From the NCBI RefSeq assembly GCF_002966125.1, contig NZ_CP027062.1, forward strand, positions 496,001-560,000: 64,000 nucleotides of DNA, written 5' to 3'. This stretch comes from Pukyongia salina (GTDB lineage Bacteria > Bacteroidota > Bacteroidia > Flavobacteriales > Flavobacteriaceae). Each line of letters starts with the position of its first letter. The stretch's first letter is position 1. Of this stretch, positions 1-7,686 are shown piece after piece. The translations under genes were made by a program, and so were the position numbers. The notes under the pieces are model-generated. The model made no database searches and was not told where the DNA came from. It saw only the letters and a list, made by a program, of their open reading frames with translations.

Positions 1-1
1 T

Positions 2-1009
2 GCTCTCACCGTGTTAAGAGCGGCTATCATTGTTGGATCCGGGAGTGCATCCTTCGAGATCATCAGGGATCTCTGTGAAAAGTTACCGGTTATGATCACT
101 CCGCGATGGGTGAAAACGCGATGTCAGCCCATTGCCATACGAAATGTGATCGAATTTTTACTAGGCGTTTTGGGACGAGAAGAAGTGTATAATGATTCAT
201 TCGATATAGGTGGGCCGGACATCCTTTCGTATAAGCAAATGATGCAGCAATACTCTAAAGTGAGGAAACTATCGTTGTTTATAATTGATGTACCATTTCT
301 CTCACCTAAACTCTCTTCCTACTGGCTGTATTTTGTTACCTCCACCTCATATAAGCTCGCCTTAAACCTGGTGGACAGCATGCGAATAGAAGTAATTACT
401 AAAGACACCAGATTGCAGGAGTTGCTGGGAATTGATCCACTGCACTATACCGAAGCCATATCACTGGCCTTCGAAAAGATCGAACAAAACCAGGTGGTAT
501 CTAGTTGGAAGGATTCTATGGTGAGCGGAAGATTTCGTGAGGACCTTAAGCCTTTTATTCAGGTTCCAAAATACGGCTGCCTGAAAGACGCTCAGAAAAT
601 ATCGATCGATGATCCGGACCGCGTTCTCAATAATATCTGGAGTATAGGAGGCAATAAAGGCTGGTACTATGGTAATACTTTGTGGAGAATACGGGGTTTT
701 ATCGACAAATTATTTGGTGGGGTTGGCCTGAGACGAGGCAGAACACATCCTGATAAGATCTACGAAGGGGACGCGCTCGATTTCTGGAGGGTATTACTGG
801 CCGATAAGGAAGCGAAGCGACTTTTGCTCTTTGCAGAGATGAAAGTTCCGGGAGAAGCCTGGTTGGAATTTAACATAGACAACAACATTTTGCATCAAAC
901 CGCTACGTTCCGGCCCAGGGGTATTTGGGGTCGTCTTTACTGGTTTACCATGCTACCGTTTCACTATTTCATCTTCAGAGGGATGATACGAAGAATAGCG
1001 CATTCCTAG
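2..1009 (+). CDS. SDR-family oxidoreductase with DUF2867 domain (5' partial)
   Basis: The reading frame is open from the first full codon of the window, so the real start and the N-terminal NAD(P)-binding Rossmann motif lie upstream. What remains is the distal part of an atypical SDR/NmrA-like fold (about residues 1-150) followed by a DUF2867-like C-terminal domain (about 190-330) rich in aromatic and charged residues, including a WRIRG stretch and a GEAWLEF segment. Family members are annotated as NAD(P)H-binding proteins of unknown substrate. The gene converges on ctlX, leaving 3 bases between the stop codons. The GTG at position 11 is an internal codon, not a believable start. The exact reaction is unknown. 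Confidence 0.8.
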   Translation, partial: ALTVLRAAIIVGSGSASFEIIRDLCEKLPVMITPRWVKTRCQPIAIRNVIEFLLGVLGREEVYNDSFDIGGPDILSYKQMMQQYSKVRKLSLFIIDVPFLSPKLSSYWLYFVTSTSYKLALNLVDSMRIEVITKDTRLQELLGIDPLHYTEAISLAFEKIEQNQVVSSWKDSMVSGRFREDLKPFIQVPKYGCLKDAQKISIDDPDRVLNNIWSIGGNKGWYYGNTLWRIRGFIDKLFGGVGLRRGRTHPDKIYEGDALDFWRVLLADKEAKRLLLFAEMKVPGEAWLEFNIDNNILHQTATFRPRGIWGRLYWFTMLPFHYFIFRGMIRRIAHS

Positions 1010-1012
1010 ATT

Positions 1013-1945
1013 TTATTTCTTCGGAAGGAATACCTCGGCCATCATGCAGCGAGCGCTTCCTCCACCACAGGTTTCTATGGTTTGAAGATCACTACTTAAT
1101 ATTTCACAATGCTTTTCGATCTGTGCGATTTGTTGCGGTGTAAGGCTGTTATGAGCAGCTGTGCTCATCACTAGAATTCTTCTATCATTGGTTCCTTTCA
1201 CCTGCAACATATTTCCGGCAAACTGATGCATTTGAGATTCGGTAATATCGATAATTTCCTTTCCATCTTCCTTAAGATGGTGTAGCACATTTTTTTTCTC
1301 TGCGGAATTGTCTATACATTCAAGACAGATCACACAAAAATTTTCTGCCAGACACATCATCACATTAGTATGATATATTGGTTTTCGAACGCCATCCACT
1401 GTTTGATTGGCAGTGAAAACAACCGGGGTATATTCGAAATCCTCACAGAATTCAATAAATAATTCCTCATCGGCGCGAGGTGATAAAGCGCAATAGGCTT
1501 TTTTGTTTACCCTGTCCATCACTATACTACCTGTACCTTCCAAAAAGATGTCTTCCTTCTCAGCCTCGGTGTAATCAACCAGATTCTCAATTTTAAATCC
1601 TTCTTCCTCCAATCGCATAAAGACCTCTTCTCGCCTTTCTTTTCTACGATTTTCGGCAAACATAGGATACAAGGCAATATCGCCATTGTCGTGGAAGCTC
1701 ACCCAATTATTTGGAAAGATCGAATCTGGGGTGTCTGCCAGCTTATCATCGCTTTCAACGATCACATTTACACCCGCCGCTCTAAGCTTATCCACAAAGG
1801 TGTCGAACTCCAGCTGCGCCTTTTTGTTGATCTCGGAGTTCTTCAGATCGATATCTTCCTGAAAGTAGTTATTCACGGCAGTTTCTTCGTTCATACGGAA
1901 TGCCACCGGGCGTATCATTAATATGGTATTTGTGATCTGAGCCAT
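1013..1945 (-). CDS. ctlX: citrulline utilization hydrolase CtlX (pentein fold)
   Basis: This 310-residue protein belongs to the amidinotransferase/arginine-deiminase (pentein) superfamily and resembles CtlX, described as a citrulline ureidase that releases ornithine. Visible landmarks are FPNNW near residue 79, an LEGTG segment with the acidic residue of the active site, a His in YHTN, and a C-terminal GGGSARCM motif whose Cys300 is the expected nucleophile. Length is normal. The ATG start gives a conserved N-terminus (TNTILMIRP). It stands alone, convergent with the oxidoreductase on its left and divergent from the thioredoxin operon on its right. Arginine-related substrates other than citrulline cannot be excluded. 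Confidence 0.88.
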   Translation of the reverse strand: MAQITNTILMIRPVAFRMNEETAVNNYFQEDIDLKNSEINKKAQLEFDTFVDKLRAAGVNVIVESDDKLADTPDSIFPNNWVSFHDNGDIALYPMFAENRRKERREEVFMRLEEEGFKIENLVDYTEAEKEDIFLEGTGSIVMDRVNKKAYCALSPRADEELFIEFCEDFEYTPVVFTANQTVDGVRKPIYHTNVMMCLAENFCVICLECIDNSAEKKNVLHHLKEDGKEIIDITESQMHQFAGNMLQVKGTNDRRILVMSTAAHNSLTPQQIAQIEKHCEILSSDLQTIETCGGGSARCMMAEVFLPKK

Positions 1946-2235
1946 TAATAATAAGTAATTAAATAGTGCCCGCTAAATTAAATCTTTTCTATGGTTATTT
2001 GGTCTATTTCGTGGAAATAGCTGTGTAACTTTTGTTACAATTTTTCTCTCAATTTAAATCTAGTTTTGAATAAAAATACAATCAAAATGATACAGTTAGT
2101 ATTAAGTGACAAAGGAGAAATTATGATGCATTGAATTTTTATATTAACAAAACATTAACATTTTCAGCTTTAATATTTAATCCGCAGCCCCGTTATTTGT
2201 TTTACTCTTAGCATGTGGATTATTAATTCTTTCTT

Positions 2236-2673
2236 ATGAAAAATAGTCTATTCCTAGGAGTATTTCTTTTTATTAGCCTTGGTATCCAATCTCAAAATTG
2301 GCATACAGATATGGACGAAGCCAAAACCATGGCTTCGCAAAACAATCAAAAAATCATTTTAGTTTTTAAGGGGAGTGACTGGTGTGCACCCTGTATTAAA
2401 CTAGAACGGGAGGTTCTTAGTACGGAGTATTTTCGCACTTACGCAAAAGAGCATTTTGTGCTTTTGGAAGCAGATTTTCCAAAACGAAAGAAGAACGCAC
2501 TTCCGGACGACCTTCAGAAAAAAAACAATGAACTGGCAGAACGCTATAACAAACGGGGTGTCTTTCCATTTGTGGTCGTGCTGGATAAAGACGGAAATGT
2601 TCTTGGAGAAACCGGATACTTTAAAACAACTCCGGAGGCGTATGTCACACATTTAGAATCATTTAAAGGTTAA
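2236..2673 (+). CDS. secreted thioredoxin-family protein
   Basis: A 145-residue protein with an N-terminal signal peptide (hydrophobic residues 5-18, ending near Gln20) and a thioredoxin fold. The redox motif is WCAPC, with Cys50 and Cys53, close to the disulfide-reductase type WCGPC and unlike the DsbA CPHC motif. The C-terminal beta strands carry FPFVVVLDKDG, which includes the usual cis-proline region. It likely works in the periplasm as a disulfide reductase or isomerase. It is the first gene of an envelope operon; the ApbE frame begins within a few bases of its stop, so a role in keeping cysteines of a neighbour reduced is plausible (inference). Confidence 0.9.
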   Translation: MKNSLFLGVFLFISLGIQSQNWHTDMDEAKTMASQNNQKIILVFKGSDWCAPCIKLEREVLSTEYFRTYAKEHFVLLEADFPKRKKNALPDDLQKKNNELAERYNKRGVFPFVVVLDKDGNVLGETGYFKTTPEAYVTHLESFKG

Positions 2674-2676
2674 TTT

Positions 2677-3660
2677 CTGAAAACTCTCACCACATTATTA
2701 CTCTGTTTACTGCTGTCAGCCCCGTTGTTTGCACAAGACATCTATAAGCGTACCTTAAAGTTAATGGGAAGTCGTTTTGAGATCACGGTCGTTGCCGAAA
2801 ATAAAGAACAGGCGGACGGTTACATTGATCTTGCCGTGTTCGAGATCACTCGCATCGAAAAACTCATCTCCAGCTGGGACCCTCATTCACAAACCTCTGC
2901 GATAAACAAAGAAGCCGGAAGTAAAGCTGTTTGGGTAGACCGGGAATTATTCAATCTTATTGATCGATCGATTAAAATTTCTCAACTCACAGATGGAGCC
3001 TTCGATATTTCGTATGCATCCATGGATCGAATTTGGAAGTTCGACGGAAGTATGACAACCATGCCCTCCGAAGAAACTATTCGATCTTCTGTGCGTAATG
3101 TGGGTTACAACAATATAGACTTGAATAGATCTGATACAACAGTTCTTTTAAAACTAGACGGAATGAAAATAGGCTTTGGAGGGATTGGCAAGGGCTACGC
3201 TGCAGACATGGCTAAGAACAAACTTATCTCCGAAGGTGTAAAAGGAGGAATTATCAATGCCTCCGGCGATATGAATACCTGGGGAGTAAAGCCCGATGGC
3301 AGCGAATGGAAAGTCGCTATTACTAATCCCTTAAATAAAAACAATGCTTTTGCCTTACTTCCTGTAAACGACGGTGCAGTGGTTACTTCGGGTAATTACG
3401 AAAAGTATGTCACCTTTAACGGGATTCGATATTCTCACATAATTGATCCCCGAACCGGATACCCAGCGTCTGGTATGATAAGCGCAACTATTTTTGCTCC
3501 CAGCGCCGAGCTGGCCGATGCTTTGGCTACATCGGTTTTTGTTATGGGAATTGAGACCGGCCTGGATTTTATCAATCAGCTGGACGGGATAGAATGCATA
3601 TTAATTGATTCTGAAGGAAAAATAGTTAGCTCCCAAAACATAGATTTTAACAAACAATGA
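2677..3660 (+). CDS. apbE: FAD:protein FMN transferase (ApbE)
   Basis: ApbE enzymes move FMN from FAD onto Ser/Thr of exported flavoproteins. Landmarks seen are the early SRFEITV strand, the GFGGIGKGYAAD motif, GGIINASGDM, the metal-site region HIIDPRTGYP and the late AELADALAT helix, all normal for the family. The first standard-type start in frame is TTG at 2725, but the frame is open back to 2674 and the codons from 2677 encode a textbook signal peptide (LKTLTTLLLCLLLSAPLFA then Q). The start is therefore placed at CTG 2677, 3 bases after the thioredoxin stop; no ATG is available. The stop overlaps the next ATG by 4 bases, so translation is probably coupled. Confidence 0.9.
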   Translation: MKTLTTLLLCLLLSAPLFAQDIYKRTLKLMGSRFEITVVAENKEQADGYIDLAVFEITRIEKLISSWDPHSQTSAINKEAGSKAVWVDRELFNLIDRSIKISQLTDGAFDISYASMDRIWKFDGSMTTMPSEETIRSSVRNVGYNNIDLNRSDTTVLLKLDGMKIGFGGIGKGYAADMAKNKLISEGVKGGIINASGDMNTWGVKPDGSEWKVAITNPLNKNNAFALLPVNDGAVVTSGNYEKYVTFNGIRYSHIIDPRTGYPASGMISATIFAPSAELADALATSVFVMGIETGLDFINQLDGIECILIDSEGKIVSSQNIDFNKQ

Positions 3661-3866
3661 AAAAATTATCCCTACTTATTCTACTGGCCCTTAATTTATC
3701 ATCCTGTGTGGTGGTGCGCGAATACGAAAAGGTTAAGCTGAATGATCCGGATATGGCGTTAAGCGATAAAAAGATCAAGCGATTCGAACTGAACGCACAA
3801 GCCTATCGGGAGGCAGCTGCCGGTGCTAACGGCGGAAAAACAGGAGGTGGTTGTGGATGTAATTAA
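3657..3866 (+). CDS. DUF4266 small lipoprotein with C-terminal CGC tail
   Basis: A 69-residue protein whose start overlaps the apbE stop (ATGA). The N-terminus is a lipoprotein signal with lipobox LSSC (lipidated Cys17). The mature part is only about 52 residues: a charged helix-like segment, then an Ala/Gly-rich stretch ending in GGGCGCN, with Cys66 and Cys68 two residues from the end. It matches the DUF4266 pattern, whose function is not established. The operon places it between a flavin transferase and a DUF3570 outer-membrane-like protein, so it may be a redox or metal-carrying envelope component. No classical flavinylation motif (D..[ST]GA[ST]) is visible. Confidence 0.88.
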   Translation: MKKLSLLILLALNLSSCVVVREYEKVKLNDPDMALSDKKIKRFELNAQAYREAAAGANGGKTGGGCGCN

Positions 3867-3875
3867 GAAACCTTA

Positions 3876-5180
3876 ATGAAGAAATTTGTAATTGTAAGCC
3901 TCCTGCTATCCGGTTTTATCGCAATGGCCCAGGACAGTACCTCAACCTATAAGAAGAGAGTGCTGGAAACAGCCGAAGTTGATTTCCTCATGAGTTATTA
4001 TACTCAGGATGGATCTAATGCAGCCGTTAGTGGTGGAATTGGTACTGAGGAATTAACCGATATCACCCCCACCATAGTAGTATCTATCCCTCTCAACGAT
4101 GATGACGTTCTCACCATCGATTTTGGAATTTCGGCCTATACCTCTGCTTCCTCAAGTAATGTGAATCCCTTCGACGCCGGTGGTCTTGCAGATCCCTTTG
4201 TAGCCTCTTCCGGTGCTTCGTCTGGCGACGTATGGGGGAATTTAACCGGATCTTACAGCCATAGCAGTGACGACCGAAACGATATTTGGTCGCTAAAGGT
4301 ATCCGTATCCACCGAATATGATTATTTCTCGGTGGGTGTAGGTGGTAGCTATTCCAAACTTTTCAATGAAAAAAATACGGAAATTAGTATAAGTGCCAAT
4401 GTTTACATTGATAGTTGGTCGCTTATATATCCTATCGAATTCCGAGGATCATCGGGAGGTGATGACGAGGACGATTTCAATATTAATAATTACACAATAA
4501 CCGGAAACCCTAATTACAACCCTGGCTTTGTCCCTCTGGACGGTAAAGGACGAAACTCGTATTCGGTTGGTTTTGGTTTTTCTCAAATTCTAAGTGATCG
4601 AATGCAAGGCTCATTGGCCCTGGATCTGGTAAAACAAGAGGGGCAATTATCCACCCCATTTCAACGGGTATATTTTAGTGATATGGCCGACTCCTTCATT
4701 GAAAACTTTCATCTTGGAGATGACATTGAAAGGCTTCCGGATACTCGCTTTAAAGTGGCGATAGGCGGTAGACTTAATTATTATATCAACGAAATTTTCG
4801 TGCTCCGCACTTATTATCGATACTACTTCGACGATTGGGGAATCAATTCTCATACTGCCAGTATCGAGATCCCCGTAAAATTATCAGATAGATTCACGAT
4901 TTATCCTACTTATCGTTACTACAGCCAGACGGCCGCCGATTATTTTGCCCCATACAATCAACACCTGTCTACATCGCAGTTCTATACATCAGATTATGAC
5001 CTTTCAAATTACGCTGCGAATCAATATGGATTAGGAATAACGTATACCGACATATTTACAAAATTCAGAATATGGAAATTAGGCTTGAAAAGTATAGACC
5101 TCAAGTTCGATCAATATGAGCGAGATTCCGGTTTAAAGTATAGCCTCATCTCCGGCGGATTCTATTTTGTATTGGACTAA
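3876..5180 (+). CDS. DUF3570 outer-membrane beta-barrel-like protein
   Basis: A 434-residue protein with a signal peptide (MKKFVIVSLLLSGFIAMAQ) and no other membrane helix. The body alternates hydrophobic and polar residues in short strands with many Tyr, Phe and Gly and Ser/Asp/Asn-rich loops, as in an outer-membrane beta barrel, and ends in a strand terminating GGFYFVLD. It matches the DUF3570 family, which often sits beside DUF4266 and apbE. It starts 9 bases after the DUF4266 gene, so the four genes from 2236 to 5180 form one operon. The stop overlaps the opposing gene by 4 bases. The function is unknown; a pore or outer-surface partner of the redox proteins is an inference. Confidence 0.87.
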   Translation: MKKFVIVSLLLSGFIAMAQDSTSTYKKRVLETAEVDFLMSYYTQDGSNAAVSGGIGTEELTDITPTIVVSIPLNDDDVLTIDFGISAYTSASSSNVNPFDAGGLADPFVASSGASSGDVWGNLTGSYSHSSDDRNDIWSLKVSVSTEYDYFSVGVGGSYSKLFNEKNTEISISANVYIDSWSLIYPIEFRGSSGGDDEDDFNINNYTITGNPNYNPGFVPLDGKGRNSYSVGFGFSQILSDRMQGSLALDLVKQEGQLSTPFQRVYFSDMADSFIENFHLGDDIERLPDTRFKVAIGGRLNYYINEIFVLRTYYRYYFDDWGINSHTASIEIPVKLSDRFTIYPTYRYYSQTAADYFAPYNQHLSTSQFYTSDYDLSNYAANQYGLGITYTDIFTKFRIWKLGLKSIDLKFDQYERDSGLKYSLISGGFYFVLD

Positions 5181-5989
5181 TTTCCGCCAAAGTTATACAC
5201 GGCTCCTACTCCATATCCTGGTCCTTTGAAAATATTTCTTCCATCAAAGACATACGATAAACTGGCGTAGACCCCAAAACTAGCTGAAAACGGCCTGTAA
5301 ATTGTACCCCCTACTTTTTGAAAGTTTACACCAAAATTCCTGAAATCCTGTGGTGGTGGAGTACTTAGATAGTCTGTGCCACCAAACGAATGCTGAAAAT
5401 CGTAGTAAACGTCGTAGTACCAGTTCGATGTTGCCTTCCCCGTTTTGAACGTAAAAGGAATACTATTAGGAGTAGGGTTCGATTTAAATGAGAAACCACT
5501 TTGTGCTGTGGCAAACCACCCGCTATTCCATTGGTAATGAATAAGTCCCCGGGTGTCGATCACTGTGGCCTGCTGCCCGATGTCATTGAGCCCTCCCAGG
5601 TCGTATTCTGTTAGATTGGTTGCAAAGCCTCCACCGATACTAAACTCCAGGCGGCCCGATGAGGTAGACACCACTGCCACACGATATTTTAAGTAGATGG
5701 CAATGTCCTGAAAATTGGCATTATCATCACTTACAATGTAAGGAATGGTAACATTGGCGTCCAGATGATCTGTGATTCCATAGGCACCAAAAATACTCGA
5801 ATAGAACACACTTCTGGAGAGATCCAGTTTAGCTGTGGATTCACCGGCAAAATATTTTTGACCGTCTTCAAATCCAAGACCCATCACTAAGGATCCGTTG
5901 TTGTTTCCGCGATAAAACCCGTCTAACCTACCCTGGGCGTTTATCAAACAACTACTTGTTAAAAACACAATAAATAGAAATTTCTTCAT
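5177..5989 (-). CDS. outer-membrane beta-barrel protein, function unknown
   Basis: A 270-residue exported protein with signal peptide MKKFLFIVFLTSSCLINAQG and a strand-rich body with repeated amphipathic segments ending in GVGAVYNFGG, typical of small outer-membrane porin-like barrels (transporter or MetA-pathway-like families). There are no catalytic motifs. The Cys in the signal (SSC) is followed by LINAQG, so cleavage after the Ala-Gln region is likelier than lipidation. It is convergent with the DUF3570 gene, with stop codons overlapping by 4 bases, and transcribed away from the acetyltransferase. It may be a structural outer-membrane protein; no substrate can be assigned. Confidence 0.75.
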   Translation of the reverse strand: MKKFLFIVFLTSSCLINAQGRLDGFYRGNNNGSLVMGLGFEDGQKYFAGESTAKLDLSRSVFYSSIFGAYGITDHLDANVTIPYIVSDDNANFQDIAIYLKYRVAVVSTSSGRLEFSIGGGFATNLTEYDLGGLNDIGQQATVIDTRGLIHYQWNSGWFATAQSGFSFKSNPTPNSIPFTFKTGKATSNWYYDVYYDFQHSFGGTDYLSTPPPQDFRNFGVNFQKVGGTIYRPFSASFGVYASLSYVFDGRNIFKGPGYGVGAVYNFGGN

Positions 5990-6086
5990 AACAATTTTTT
6001 AATAAAGAGACATTACATCTTTCAATGACTTACAATATAGTTACTTTAATCATTAGGATAAAAAATGATAACTTTAAACAAAAACA

Positions 6087-6644
6087 ATGACCGAAAAGGA
6101 CAAGATGCTGCGGGGTGAGATGTATAACCCTTCAAACCCACAACTTATTCAGGAGCGATTTGAAGCACGTCTGAAATTTCAGAAGTTCAACCGGCTACCC
6201 GAATCCGCCAAAGCGGAACGCGATATCTTATTGAAAGAGTTATTGGGATCCACCGGTTTAAATGTGAATATTGAACCCCCTTTCTATTGTGACTACGGCT
6301 ACAATATCATATTAGGAGATAATGTCTTTTTAAATTTTAATTGTTGCATCCTGGATGTAATGCCGGTGACAATTGGTAATAATGTAATGATTGGTCCGTA
6401 CGTTCAAATTTATACGGCCACACATCCTCTGGAATCTAATGCCAGAAATTCGGGAAGAGAATTTGCTAAAGAAATAACTATTGGAAAAGATGTATGGCTG
6501 GGAGGGGGCGCGATCATCTGTCCGGGAGTAACTATAGGAAATGGCGCGGTTATTGGGGCTGGTGCCGTGGTGACCAAAGATGTACCGGAGAATGTCTTCG
6601 TTGGAGGTAATCCGGCTAAGGTTATTAAAGCGATCGTAAATTAA
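6087..6644 (+). CDS. sugar O-acetyltransferase (Maa/NodL-type left-handed beta helix)
   Basis: A 185-residue cytosolic enzyme of the maltose/galactoside O-acetyltransferase family. The N-terminal helical domain begins MTEKDKMLRGEMY, the typical Mac-domain opening. It is followed by hexapeptide repeats ([LIV]G-rich, about residues 70-180) and includes the catalytic-loop segment TATHPL with the His that deprotonates the acceptor. The C-terminus GNPAKVIKAI is also typical. Acetyl-CoA is the donor; the acceptor sugar is unknown. The next gene starts 7 bases downstream on the same strand, so they are probably co-transcribed, although the functions look unrelated. Confidence 0.93.
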   Translation: MTEKDKMLRGEMYNPSNPQLIQERFEARLKFQKFNRLPESAKAERDILLKELLGSTGLNVNIEPPFYCDYGYNIILGDNVFLNFNCCILDVMPVTIGNNVMIGPYVQIYTATHPLESNARNSGREFAKEITIGKDVWLGGGAIICPGVTIGNGAVIGAGAVVTKDVPENVFVGGNPAKVIKAIVN

Positions 6645-6651
6645 AGTAAAC

Positions 6652-7680
6652 ATGAAAAGGTTCATCCTGACCTTCCTGATATTAATCGCCGCAAATTTTT
6701 ACAGTCTGTTGATGGCGCATCCCAGTTGGGGCATTGTTGTCGATTCTGAAGAGAATATTTATTTCGCCGATATCTTTCACAATGGTCGAGGTTCTATATG
6801 GAAATTACGTATAGACGGGAAATTAGAATTGTTGCTGGGCGATTTTCACTCCCACAACGTTAGCCTGGACTCTAGGGGTGCTCTGGTAACCGCTCATGGT
6901 GAAGGTCATCACACCCTTGTAAGGATTATAGAAAATAGGGTTACAGACACCCTGTACACTACACAAAATTTTGAGGATTTCAATGGTGGAAATTGTACCT
7001 ACACCATGAACGGCGATATCATTTTTGGAATTTCTAACTATCTCTGGCGCATTAGCCCGGATGGTAAGAAAAGTAAATTATCCAATTTCAAGTTCGAATG
7101 GAACCAGACAGTTTTCAGCGATCGGTCCGGCAATGTCTATGCACCTGATATTGGCCGTGACAATGGAGCAGTGATAAAAATTGATAAAAATGGTGAAGGT
7201 TCGGTGATCGCCACGAACTTAATTAGCAAACTGGGTAGAAAATACGATAAGCATAACGATGTACTACTAGGGATAGGAAAAGATGATGAGGGTTGGTTAT
7301 ATATAGCCGAAACAGCGGGAAAACGTATTATTAAGTTTAACGAGGAAGGAGTTTCGGAGACATTCTACGTCTCGGACGGTGATTGGTTTCCTAATGGAAT
7401 AACCATTTATAATGGAGCTGCATATATCCTGGAAGTAAAGATGGACAATGGCTATGAAGGTCCTCAAATAATAAAATTATCGGATAACGGAGGTAAGGAA
7501 GTACTTTTCAATTACGATAGCTATATAAAAAATGTAAGTTCAATGCCGGATAATGAAAAGAATGAAGACAAAGGCCTAATACCAACCGTGTTGATTATTT
7601 CACTACTGTTATTAGTAGTGATCTCCTTTTTTATATTCAGAAAGTTAGGGCGATCTCAACGGCGAATTGCCGATCAATGA
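6652..7680 (+). CDS. SMP-30/NHL-like beta-propeller protein with C-terminal membrane anchor
   Basis: A 342-residue exported protein: signal peptide (residues 1-21, ending LLMA), then a beta-propeller built of repeats of the type GIVVDSEENIYFAD, NGDIIFGISN and KDDEGWLYIAETAGKRI, as in SMP-30/gluconolactonase and NHL proteins. Near the C-terminus an Asn/Glu/Lys-rich linker precedes one hydrophobic helix (about residues 311-330) and a short basic tail (RKLGRSQRR), which would anchor the propeller in the inner membrane facing the periplasm. Such propellers bind metals or ligands, and some are lactonases; the metal ligands are not obvious enough here to claim catalysis. It lies 7 bases after the acetyltransferase gene. 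Confidence 0.78.
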   Translation: MKRFILTFLILIAANFYSLLMAHPSWGIVVDSEENIYFADIFHNGRGSIWKLRIDGKLELLLGDFHSHNVSLDSRGALVTAHGEGHHTLVRIIENRVTDTLYTTQNFEDFNGGNCTYTMNGDIIFGISNYLWRISPDGKKSKLSNFKFEWNQTVFSDRSGNVYAPDIGRDNGAVIKIDKNGEGSVIATNLISKLGRKYDKHNDVLLGIGKDDEGWLYIAETAGKRIIKFNEEGVSETFYVSDGDWFPNGITIYNGAAYILEVKMDNGYEGPQIIKLSDNGGKEVLFNYDSYIKNVSSMPDNEKNEDKGLIPTVLIISLLLLVVISFFIFRKLGRSQRRIADQ

Positions 7681-7686
7681 TCTTTT

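Noticed and set aside
1946-2235. Regulatory RNA or promoter in the AT-rich ctlX-thioredoxin gap
   Set aside because: No TAnnTTTG box with suitable TTG and no stable inverted repeat could be found in the 290 bases.
2725-2727. TTG as the apbE start
   Set aside because: It would remove the signal peptide, although ApbE proteins of this operon type are exported, and the frame upstream encodes a complete signal.
6652-7680. Exosortase- or T9SS-type sorting signal at the C-terminus of the propeller
   Set aside because: The hydrophobic helix plus basic tail is a plain membrane anchor, with no PEP-like motif, and no exosortase gene is near.
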